Shown piece after piece: positions 42,427 through 50,283 of a stretch of DNA of 52,778 nucleotides. The translations under genes and the position numbers were made by a program. The stretch is taken from positions 1 through 52,778 of the forward strand of contig DSAE01000231.1 in NCBI GenBank assembly GCA_011372855.1, written 5' to 3'. Each line of letters opens with the position of its first letter. Position 1 is the first letter of the stretch. The stretch comes from Desulfobacteraceae bacterium (GTDB taxonomy: Bacteria > Desulfobacterota > Desulfobulbia > Desulfobulbales > Desulfobulbaceae). The notes beneath the pieces are model-generated. The model saw nothing but the letters and a program-made list of their open reading frames with translations, was not told the DNA's origin and searched no databases.

Positions 42427-44505
42427 TTATTCGTTGAGCCGGTCCTTGATGTGCCGCAGGAAATATCTGATCCTGAGCAGGGGGCTGAATCTGAGCGCCA
42501 TCGTCGACCTGTCCCACAGAGGCGGCCGGGAATTGGCGTACCTGGGCAGGGGTTTCTTTTCGCCGTGAAAATCATCCAGATGGTGCCTGTGCTTGATCTT
42601 CATGACCTCGCCGGTGGTCGGGAAGGCCAGCTTGTTGGTCAGCAGGTAGTTGAGCCAGGGCTTATAGTCGTCGAGCGAATAGCCCAGCAGGGCGGACGCC
42701 GCCCCAAACCGCGCCGCCCCGTCGATGATTCCTTCCTGCAGGGGGGAAAAATGTCTGTCCTGCTCGTGTTCGGCCCTGCCGGTTGCGTCATCCACCCGGC
42801 GGAACTCGAGTTCATAGCCCTTGTCGGTCAGCCGGTAGCGGTTCAGGGTCGGATGGGGCGCCCTGCACGCCTCTTCAAAGACATCCCGGGCGTAGAGAAC
42901 GGAACTGCCGGCCAGGTCAAACCGGTTGCGGTCGTAGACGATCCCCTCGATATAGTTGTCCGGGGTGGCCGGATAGGGAATGCCCCGGGTCGCGCAGAAC
43001 AGGAAGCCGTGGCAGCGGGGCTTGTCCGGCCGATGGGCGACGGCCTCGTACAGAAAGCGCTGAATCGTTCCCAGCCAGCCGATGTCGACGATGGCCACAT
43101 CGCCCTGAGCAAAGAAACCGGCCTGTTCCAGATAGAGCTGCAGGGCATCGTTAAAGGGCCTGACCCTGCTCCTGACCTCGGCCTGAAAGTCGTCATCCTC
43201 GAGCATCTCGTTGAACCGCAGCCTGTTTTTGGGATCATAGCCTTCATGGTGGGGACTGAGGGCGGTCTCGGGGGTCAGCTTGTGCCGCTGCAGATAAGGG
43301 AGCAGCGCGGTGACGTCCAGGTCGAAGATCCTGCAGACATCCCGGAAGTCGCGGTTGCCCACGGGCAGGAAGGCGATATCGGCATTAATCCTGGTCAGCC
43401 CCTGGTAGGCGCAGCTCGCCCCGGCCAGCGCCATCCGGCTCACATACAGGTATTCCGTGGCCGGCAGCCGCCCGTCAGGGAACAGCGGGGGGGTAATCGC
43501 TTCCCACACCTTTTTGAAGGTCCACCCCTCGCGCGACAGGAAGAAGATCTTCGCTATCCGCAGCTCCCGGCAGCGCCGGGCTATTTCCTGGATCATGGCG
43601 CCGATCAGCGGCGCGAAAAAATTGAACCCCTCGATATAGAGGGGATGCCGCGCCACGTTTTCCCCTTCCAGCGGCATCATGAGCTGCTGGAGTATCCGGC
43701 CGCGCCAGAACGGCCTGCCGCTGCTGTAATTGAAATAGCGCTTGACAAGCGCCTTGCGCCATTTTTCCGACCCGTCATGCAGGACCAGGGCCCGGATGCC
43801 GAATTCCGCCGGCCGCAGCCCGTCGGAGACGGGATTGTCACCGACGTGCAGCCATGACGCCGTATCCAGCCCGTAGGCATCCCGCAGGCGGACAAAACCC
43901 TTGCCCGAGGCCTTGGCCAGAAAGGTGTCGGCCGAGGACACAACCGCCTCGGCGTATTCCATCAGGCCCGCATTGGCGGCCAGCCGCTCCAGATGGGAGG
44001 CGGGCAGATAAATATCCGAGATGATGAAAATCCGTTTGCCCTGCGCTTTCAGCTCCCGCAGCCAGTCGGCGAATTCCCGCCGCACCACCAGCATGGTTGA
44101 CTCCATGGCCAGTTCATAGTCCGTCACCCGGGTCAGGAGCTCCTCCTCCATCCGCTCCCCGAAAATGGCCTCCAGGGTTTCCCGCATGAACAGGGGATAG
44201 CAGGCCTCCAGATCCTCGAACTGTTCGCCGGTCGCGCACCGATGGCGCTTCTCGATGTCGTCGCGCAGGCGCTGGACCCTGTTCCACGACCAGTTGAGCC
44301 CCGCTTCCTCCGCCAGGGCGGAAATAAACCTGGCCACCGGCAGCTTGACCAGATCGGGGTCATGAATCCGCCGGATCAGGAGGGTATCGAACAGGTCGAA
44401 AGAAATGACGGACAGCGATGCCGACCGTCTCCGTCCCTCCTCAACCAGCTTGCGTATGGAATAAAAGATTTTCACTTCGAGGCGATATTCTCCAGCCGCC
44501 GGCAT
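42427..44505 (-). CDS. HAD-superfamily protein with C-terminal glycan-locus domain (COG5610-like)
   Basis: 692 residues. HAD motif I is FDLFDTLL with Asp37 and Asp40; motif II is IISDIYLP; the Lys of motif III may be in LAKASGKGF; and motif IV is HVGDNPVSD. The C-terminal 450 residues are a second domain, starting near FFAPLIGAMIQEIARRC and with FFLSREGWTF and DIGWLGTIQRFLY as conserved blocks. It has been seen in predicted HAD hydrolases of O-antigen loci. Phosphatase or glycosyltransferase activity is plausible but unproven. GGAAGG precedes the ATG by 9 bases. It follows a GT2 gene after about 60 bases. Confidence 0.82.
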   Translation of the reverse strand: MPAAGEYRLEVKIFYSIRKLVEEGRRRSASLSVISFDLFDTLLIRRIHDPDLVKLPVARFISALAEEAGLNWSWNRVQRLRDDIEKRHRCATGEQFEDLEACYPLFMRETLEAIFGERMEEELLTRVTDYELAMESTMLVVRREFADWLRELKAQGKRIFIISDIYLPASHLERLAANAGLMEYAEAVVSSADTFLAKASGKGFVRLRDAYGLDTASWLHVGDNPVSDGLRPAEFGIRALVLHDGSEKWRKALVKRYFNYSSGRPFWRGRILQQLMMPLEGENVARHPLYIEGFNFFAPLIGAMIQEIARRCRELRIAKIFFLSREGWTFKKVWEAITPPLFPDGRLPATEYLYVSRMALAGASCAYQGLTRINADIAFLPVGNRDFRDVCRIFDLDVTALLPYLQRHKLTPETALSPHHEGYDPKNRLRFNEMLEDDDFQAEVRSRVRPFNDALQLYLEQAGFFAQGDVAIVDIGWLGTIQRFLYEAVAHRPDKPRCHGFLFCATRGIPYPATPDNYIEGIVYDRNRFDLAGSSVLYARDVFEEACRAPHPTLNRYRLTDKGYELEFRRVDDATGRAEHEQDRHFSPLQEGIIDGAARFGAASALLGYSLDDYKPWLNYLLTNKLAFPTTGEVMKIKHRHHLDDFHGEKKPLPRYANSRPPLWDRSTMALRFSPLLRIRYFLRHIKDRLNE

Positions 44506-44566
44506 ACCGGGAAACCTTCCGGATCATGGCCGGCCAGGGGGCGGCCGCTGAATTCCTGATTGTTTT

Positions 44567-45481
44567 TCAACGGGTGCGGCCCAGTGTTTTTCTTATCTTG
44601 TCCCGCAGGGCCGCGGCAAGCTGCCTGGCAAGATTCTTCACCCCGGGGGACATGTTGCCGGCCAGGGCGCTCCTCACCTCCTGCAGCTCCCGTTCGAGCT
44701 CGACGAGGCGGTCGGCCCCGGCCGCGGCAAAGGGCCTGCTCTCCTCGGGAATCGCGGCAAGCATGTACTTCCGGATCAGCTCCCTGTCCTGCTCCCGGCC
44801 TGTGATTGCCGCCTCGCTCAGGGTGTTGCCCGAATGGATTCTGTAGTAGAGCAGTTTTTCGTCGGCAAGATATCGCACTTTGCCGGGATACGCCAGCATC
44901 ATCCGAAAAATGTAATCGTAGTCATGGAGATAGCGGAGGGAGCTGAACCGTCCGACTTTCCGGGCCGCCTCGGCCGTCATGAACAGGTTCGAGGTGGTCA
45001 CCATGAAGTTGCCCTTGAGAAAGGCCGCATACAGGTCGCCGCATTCCCGGTGAAATTCCCTGTTTTTCCGGTGCCAGACATTCCAGCCGAATTCCGGGTC
45101 GGTGAATTCCACCCCTTCATCCGAGACGGGCACCACGTCGGTGAACAGGCAGTGGGCGCCGGTGGCCTGCTGCTCGGCGATCAGGCGCCGCAGACGGTCG
45201 GGAAAATAGACGTCGTCGGAATTGAGAATGGCGATATACTCGCCGGTCCCCAGGGACAGGCCCCGGTTGATGGTGTTGTAGGCGTCCTGGTTATCCTGAT
45301 ACAGGTAGGTGAGCCTGTCGTCCCTGTAGGACTGAACCACCTCGCCGGTCCGGTCCGTTGATCCGTCGTTGATGACGATCAATTCGAAGTTGCCGTGGGA
45401 CTGGTCCAGCACGCTCTCGACCGCGGCGCCGACAAACCGTTCATGATTGTACGCGGGAATGATGACTGAAACCTTAGGCAT
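44567..45481 (-). CDS. Family 2 glycosyltransferase
   Basis: 304 residues, a simple GT-A enzyme: VSVIIPAYNHERFVGAAVESVL, VINDGSTDRT, ILNSDDVYFPDRL as the metal-binding motif, and RYLHDYDYIFRMM as the catalytic-base/acceptor segment. The last 60 residues form a charged helix (LERELQEVRSALAGN) with a basic tail that may dock on the membrane. There are no membrane helices. It is followed by the HAD-type gene and preceded by the TylF-like methyltransferase after about 130 bases. Confidence 0.9.
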   Translation of the reverse strand: MPKVSVIIPAYNHERFVGAAVESVLDQSHGNFELIVINDGSTDRTGEVVQSYRDDRLTYLYQDNQDAYNTINRGLSLGTGEYIAILNSDDVYFPDRLRRLIAEQQATGAHCLFTDVVPVSDEGVEFTDPEFGWNVWHRKNREFHRECGDLYAAFLKGNFMVTTSNLFMTAEAARKVGRFSSLRYLHDYDYIFRMMLAYPGKVRYLADEKLLYYRIHSGNTLSEAAITGREQDRELIRKYMLAAIPEESRPFAAAGADRLVELERELQEVRSALAGNMSPGVKNLARQLAAALRDKIRKTLGRTR

Positions 45482-45612
45482 GGAATTCTCTTCTATTCCG
45501 CTCCGCTGCGGAGCTTTTCCGTTCTGCCGCCGTATCCGGGGTCATGGTTGTAAATCCTTTGCCGTCCGTTGGCAATCAAAATCACCGGCTGTCTCTCTGG
45601 GCGCGGGAAGCA

Positions 45613-46536
45613 TCAACCCCTGCCGGTGATCTTCACCCCCGCCGAGAATCCCCGGTTGGCGTAGCCGATGTACCTGAAGGAGCAGCCGGAGGCGGCGATG
45701 AACTCGCTGAAAGCCCTGTACTCATGCTCCTGCCAGCCCGGGTAATTGAAAAATTCGTCGAAGACAATGACCGTACCGGGCACGATCCGAGGTTGCAGGG
45801 CGGTCAGGATGGTCCTGGCCGAGGAATACAGGTCGGAGTCGATGTGGAGGAACGCGACGGGCTCATCATTCGCCTCCAGGAACTTCGGCAGGGTGTCCTC
45901 AAACCAGCCCACGTGCAGTTCAACGTTGTTCCGGACCTCGGGCAGGTCGCCATGGCGGGCGAACTTGCCGGCCGGCACGCTGCCCCACTGTTCCGGCAGC
46001 CCTTTGAAGGAATCGAAGCCGTGCACAATCCTGCCGACCCTGGCGGCTATGTGGTTGATGGTCGTGCCGGAATAAACCCCGAATTCCATGTACAGGCCAT
46101 CTGTTCCGACCTGGTCCAGGCAATGGCTCAGGACATCGAAGGGGGTGTCAAGCCCCTTGACGTCGCTCATGTGTTCCATCGCGAACCGGGCCGACTCCCT
46201 GACGGCGGCGCGGAAGATCTCGTCCTTGACGCTGTTGGGAATAAAGGCGTAACTGAACTCCTCGGTCGAAGGACGGAGGTTGCACTTCTTCCACACCTCC
46301 CCGCCGACCCGCTCATCCCCGAGCACCGCCGCGGTCATTTCCCCGACGCTGACGCGGACGGCGCCGTCGGCCATGGCGTGGCGCAGCAGCCCGTTCACGT
46401 GCAGCCGGACAGTCGGATCATCGAGCAGTTCCGTGGCGATGGCCCGGACATCATCCCGCACTTCCCCGTCATGGAGGGCGGACCGGAACAACCGGACCAG
46501 CTTGCGGACAATTGCTGCCTTTATTTTCCCCAGCAT
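45613..46536 (-). CDS. TylF/MycF-family SAM-dependent O-methyltransferase
   Basis: 307 residues. After about 110 helical, weakly conserved residues comes the TylF-type domain: LYMEFGVYSGTTIN is the SAM-binding loop, HGFDSFKGLPEQWG is the family hallmark, and FLHIDSDLYSS with FDEFFNYPGW gives the metal-binding acidic residues. MycF and TylF methylate deoxysugar hydroxyls on antibiotics; in glycan loci relatives methylate surface sugars. No good ribosome site precedes the ATG. Target sugar unknown. Confidence 0.9.
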   Translation of the reverse strand: MLGKIKAAIVRKLVRLFRSALHDGEVRDDVRAIATELLDDPTVRLHVNGLLRHAMADGAVRVSVGEMTAAVLGDERVGGEVWKKCNLRPSTEEFSYAFIPNSVKDEIFRAAVRESARFAMEHMSDVKGLDTPFDVLSHCLDQVGTDGLYMEFGVYSGTTINHIAARVGRIVHGFDSFKGLPEQWGSVPAGKFARHGDLPEVRNNVELHVGWFEDTLPKFLEANDEPVAFLHIDSDLYSSARTILTALQPRIVPGTVIVFDEFFNYPGWQEHEYRAFSEFIAASGCSFRYIGYANRGFSAGVKITGRG

Positions 46537-46620
46537 ACACTACTCACATGAAGACCAAATGATTGACTGGATAATGTCACCCGTAAATCCGCCACCCCGG
46601 TGGTTATGTACCATTAACAC

Positions 46621-46659
46621 CCTTCTCCCCGCGGGAGAAGGTGCCCCGCAGGGGCGGGG
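46621..46659. repeat. Extragenic palindromic element (two adjacent hairpins)
   Basis: CCTTCTCCC / GGGAGAAGG with a 3-base loop (46621-46641) is followed directly by CCCC-GCA-GGGG (46644-46654) and CGGGG. This layout is that of a widespread class of short intergenic palindromes. It lies between the repeat-containing glycosyltransferase and the TylF-like gene and could also fold as a terminator, without a T-run. I saw no second copy in the window, so family status rests on memory. Confidence 0.55.
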
Positions 46660-46700
46660 AGCGGCGTGCATAGGCTCATCCCAACTTGCTCGACCCGTAT

Positions 46701-49214
46701 TCACCCGCCCGCATACCATTCAAGCCACTGTTCCCGGCTCATCCCGCTTTCGGCAAGGACCCGGCCGGGGTTGTAATAGGGGTCGCCCCGCCGCAAAAGA
46801 TCCCGCCACTTCGATTTGAAGCCGATGAACTCCTGCTCCCCGCCTGCCGCCATTGGCGCGTCGCGGTCCATGGGCAGTCGCTCCCCGCGGCATAGCGGAG
46901 TATAGACGTTGCGCAGACCCATTTCGTGCAGCCGCAGACAGAAGTCGATGTCAAAAAAGAACCGGGGAAAAAGGCCCTCATCGAATCCCCCGGCCCGTTC
47001 AAACAGGTCCCGCCTGACCATGCACAGGTCAATGGGCACGGCCAGGACGTCCTGCCCGCAGTACGCGTTGTTGCTGTCCCTGGAGGCGTACAGGAAAAAG
47101 GGTCTGAACCGGTCCCAGGTCATTCCCCCGCCGGTCCCGAATCCCAGGGCGGGCATCCCGTCATTCTCGATACGGCCGGTTACCGCGCCCATGGTTCTGT
47201 CCATGGAATATTCAAGCAGGACGCTGACCCAGTCGCTGTCCCGGGGAACAAAGTCAGGCGCGGCAAAGAGCAGGTGGGAGGCTTTGCTCTCCGACGCCAT
47301 GCGGTTCAAGACCGCCGCCGGGCTCATCTCCCCCAAAACCGTCTGAATCACGACACCGGGCGGTGCTTTCTCCTCGGGATCCGGCGCGCCGACGGTGACA
47401 AGACGGACGTCCAGCGGCTCGTAGCCGAGCCGGGGAGTCATGCGTTCCAGCCACTGTGCCGGGTTTTCGCCGTTGCCCGGCATCATGACAATCAGCGTCA
47501 CCGGCGGTTTTACTGCAAGCTCGCGCCGGACCCGATAAAAGAACTTCCATTCGCCGGGCTCCACCCTGGCCTTGATCCCCCGCCGTGCCAGGGCGGCATC
47601 CAGGGCTCTCCGGCCCGCCGCGTCGGCGTAGGTCTTCCGGGCAGGATCGACGCTGGTCGAGGTGTCGGAGGCCCGCCAGTGGTAGAGGGGTTTGGGGATA
47701 TGGACGATGCTGCCGGTCAATTCCGTCAGCTTGAGGACCAGGTCATAATCCTGGGCTCCTTCGTATTCCCCGGCAAATCCTCCGGCCGCCGTGAACAGGC
47801 CTCTCCTGGCCACCAGGAAATGGGTGATGTAGTTGTGGGTCAGCAGCAGTTCGGGGTTGTAATCCGGTTTGAAAAAGCTGTCCAGGTGCCTGCTTTCCAG
47901 GTTGATCAGGTCTTCATCGCTATAGATCACCTCGGCGCCATGGTCGTTGATTGCCCGGACCACCTCGTACAGCGCGTCAAGGCTCAGCTCGTCGTCATGG
48001 TCGAGAAATCCGAGATAATCGCCTCCCGCCAGCTCCGCCGCCGCGTTGGAGGCCCCGGCGATGCCCCTGTTCTGTTCCAGGCGCCGAACTTTGATCCGCG
48101 GGTCGCGGGCCGCGTACTCCTCAAGGATCTCCCGGACGTGCGGCCTGTCGCTGCCGTCGTCAGCCAGGCACAGCTCCCAGTGGGGATACGCCTGGTACAG
48201 CACCGAGTGGATGCACCGGCGCAGCAGGTGTTCATCGGTGTTGTACACCGGTGTAATGACCGAGATCACAGGTTTTTCGGCCAGTTTCGCCACCTCGGCA
48301 CACGGATGGCACCGCCTGGTTATCCCCTCTTCCTGATAGTGCAGGAGGGGATGGAGGTGGGTATCGGCAGAGTGCGGACAGGTGCGGGCATAGTATTCGG
48401 GATCGAACAGCGGGTTGGGCCGGTACCCGAGGCGCCGGCCGACACCGTTGAAGTGCAGGAAAGCGGTCAGCCCAGACGGCCCCGCTTCCGGATGGCAGGC
48501 CAGATAATACTGCGGATCGAAAAACCGGTTGGGCCTCCGTCCTTCGCGAACTCCGTACTGGAGGTAATGGGCCAGGGGCGTCATGGCCAGCCCCGCCGCG
48601 GCCGGATTATCCTCCAGGTAATAGGCTTCGTCGAAAAAGGGCAGCGGTCCGCGATCAAGCCTGTATCCGCCGTCCAGAAAATGGGCCAGGGGATTGATCC
48701 CCTGGGCCGCCGGTTCCGGGCGGGCCGCGAGATAACCGCTGAAATCGGTATAGGGATTGGGCCTGTTTCCCTGCCGCCAGCCCCTGCGCAGATAATGGCA
48801 CAGGGGCGTGAACCCACGCCGAACACTCTCAGGATATTCCCCGGCGTACCAGGCGGTGAAAAAAAGAGGGGTGGGGTCCGCCACCTCGCGCCATCCCTTT
48901 TCAATGTAATGCAGCAGGGGATCGCCGTCCGCGGCCGCCGGATTCATCTCCCGGTAATAGGCGCTGTCAAACAGGGGGTTGGGCTTGCGCCCTTCCCTCC
49001 ATCCGGCCTCCAGATAATGAATGAGCGGATCGATGTAGCGGGGGTCGAGGCCGGGATCGCTGTCCATGTAATAGCGCCTGTCGAACAGCCCTGAACGGGC
49101 CAGAGTCCTGTAATGGGGATCGGTCAGATAGAATCTGCAGGTCCGCCACCACCTCTTCACCCTGAAATAGACTTTCCGCACAAACCGGACGGGATCTTCC
49201 TGCCCGGCAGTCAT
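46701..49214 (-). CDS. Two-domain GT2 glycosyltransferase with seven N-terminal repeats
   Basis: 837 residues from ATG 49214, which has AAGAG upstream; ATGs 7 and 34 codons earlier are possible. Residues 43-306 are seven tandem units of about 38 residues, pattern [LF]FDxxYYxxxxP..PLxHYLxxGWREGRxPNP. A complete GT-A domain starts near residue 315 with ISVITPVYN, LADDGSDRP, FLDHDDEL as the metal motif and YEGAQDYDLVLKL. A second, poorly kept GT-A-like domain begins near 600 (VTLIVMMPGNG ... FFFDIDFCLRLHEMGL) and lacks a clear DxD. The repeats probably bind sugar or order the enzyme along the polymer. It faces the same way as all neighbouring genes. Confidence 0.88.
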   Translation of the reverse strand: MTAGQEDPVRFVRKVYFRVKRWWRTCRFYLTDPHYRTLARSGLFDRRYYMDSDPGLDPRYIDPLIHYLEAGWREGRKPNPLFDSAYYREMNPAAADGDPLLHYIEKGWREVADPTPLFFTAWYAGEYPESVRRGFTPLCHYLRRGWRQGNRPNPYTDFSGYLAARPEPAAQGINPLAHFLDGGYRLDRGPLPFFDEAYYLEDNPAAAGLAMTPLAHYLQYGVREGRRPNRFFDPQYYLACHPEAGPSGLTAFLHFNGVGRRLGYRPNPLFDPEYYARTCPHSADTHLHPLLHYQEEGITRRCHPCAEVAKLAEKPVISVITPVYNTDEHLLRRCIHSVLYQAYPHWELCLADDGSDRPHVREILEEYAARDPRIKVRRLEQNRGIAGASNAAAELAGGDYLGFLDHDDELSLDALYEVVRAINDHGAEVIYSDEDLINLESRHLDSFFKPDYNPELLLTHNYITHFLVARRGLFTAAGGFAGEYEGAQDYDLVLKLTELTGSIVHIPKPLYHWRASDTSTSVDPARKTYADAAGRRALDAALARRGIKARVEPGEWKFFYRVRRELAVKPPVTLIVMMPGNGENPAQWLERMTPRLGYEPLDVRLVTVGAPDPEEKAPPGVVIQTVLGEMSPAAVLNRMASESKASHLLFAAPDFVPRDSDWVSVLLEYSMDRTMGAVTGRIENDGMPALGFGTGGGMTWDRFRPFFLYASRDSNNAYCGQDVLAVPIDLCMVRRDLFERAGGFDEGLFPRFFFDIDFCLRLHEMGLRNVYTPLCRGERLPMDRDAPMAAGGEQEFIGFKSKWRDLLRRGDPYYNPGRVLAESGMSREQWLEWYAGG
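48297..49088 (-). repeat. Seven tandem coding repeats of about 114 bases
   Basis: Protein-level units start at residues 43, 81, 117, 155, 193, 231 and 269 of the glycosyltransferase. Spacing is 38, 36, 38, 38, 38 and 38. Conservation is in the aromatic and Gly/Pro positions, not in the bases, so the duplications are old. Confidence 0.85.
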
Positions 49215-49302
49215 GATTTTTCTCTTTCCGGTCATCTTTCTGGAATCCGCCGGCCGGCCGCGGAACGACACCAGGCCTGAAGGCCGCAAAATAAAGCCGC
49301 CA

Positions 49303-50283
49303 CTATTCTTCCTCAATGCTCCGGTGAGCGATTTTCATCGTCCCGTCTTTTGCCAGGGCCACCGTACAATACGTTCCGTCCGGAACCAGCGGGCACAAAT
49401 ACACCGGGATCGAACCAAGCCTGGCGGATAGCGCCTGGTGAATATGGCCGTTGAATATCGCGGCTATCTTTCCCTGCTGCTCTTCCAGCAGCCTGTACAG
49501 GGAATCGTCGGCCGGTATGGTCAGGTTCGTCTTGTTGAACCAGACCCCGGCTTCGAGGGTTTCAGGCGTCCGGACCGGGACATGGCTGAGCAGGATGACG
49601 TTATTCGGCGCCGCCTGGATTGCCGCCGCCAGCCAGCTCAACTCATCGACCGTCAATACATCCCGGACATGCTCTGTTTCCATGCCGAAAGAGGCGCGCC
49701 GGACATCGAACCAGATAAAGCGGATCTCCCGCCAGTCAACAAACCCTCTTTCCGGGCCGAATACGGCGACAGCCATATCCCTGGTAACATTTTTCGCCCC
49801 GTAGTCGTGCCCGGCCCCAAGGGCGTGGACAAAAGGAATGGAGGGCAACTCGTTGCGGAGGATGAGATATTTCTCCACATCCTTCCGCCAGTGTTCGGGC
49901 GACCCAGCAATGACAGTTTTGCCGACGGAAATCGCATTGTCGACAATATCTCCAATGATAAAAATTTTCTCCGGTTTATACTCGCTATTTTTAACTTTTT
50001 CAATAAAATCAACGAACAGTCCATTCCCCTGCTGCATGCGCCCCTCATCAGACGACACATGTATATCACTGGTAATGATGATATAGGGTTCTTCATCGGG
50101 ATCGTACCCGCCACAGCCCGTCAGAAAAAAAAGCAGAAAAAGGCCAATGCCCCGGGCAATCCGGGAACGGCCCGGGATGATGAAGCGTTTGCTGTTCCCT
50201 GGCGGAAACGGAAATCCAGGGCTGCCCGCCGGCGCGCCGCTACCTGATCGCGGGAACAAAAATAACCGGGACCGCCTGATCAT
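49303..50283 (-). CDS. Lipoprotein metallophosphoesterase (calcineurin-like)
   Basis: 326 residues starting within the 3' end of the upstream gene (ATGA overlap), which supports the start. A long Pro/Arg-rich leader of about 45 residues is followed by a hydrophobic stretch and the lipobox LTGC with Cys57, so it is probably a lipoprotein in the outer or inner membrane. The phosphoesterase motifs are TSDIHVS (DxH), IIGDIVDN (GDxxD), LLSHVPV and FNGHIHQ (GHxH). The usual GNHD/E is replaced by GAGHD, so the metal-bridging Asn is missing. A phosphodiesterase or phosphatase acting on glycan or lipid phosphate is plausible; activity is uncertain. Confidence 0.85.
   Translation of the reverse strand: MIRRSRLFLFPRSGSGAPAGSPGFPFPPGNSKRFIIPGRSRIARGIGLFLLFFLTGCGGYDPDEEPYIIITSDIHVSSDEGRMQQGNGLFVDFIEKVKNSEYKPEKIFIIGDIVDNAISVGKTVIAGSPEHWRKDVEKYLILRNELPSIPFVHALGAGHDYGAKNVTRDMAVAVFGPERGFVDWREIRFIWFDVRRASFGMETEHVRDVLTVDELSWLAAAIQAAPNNVILLSHVPVRTPETLEAGVWFNKTNLTIPADDSLYRLLEEQQGKIAAIFNGHIHQALSARLGSIPVYLCPLVPDGTYCTVALAKDGTMKIAHRSIEEE

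Noticed and set aside
46926-49094. 722-residue rightward open frame opposite the repeat glycosyltransferase
   Set aside because: Long only because the repeats and GC bias suppress stops; no domain, and the other strand has seven repeats and a GT-A fold.
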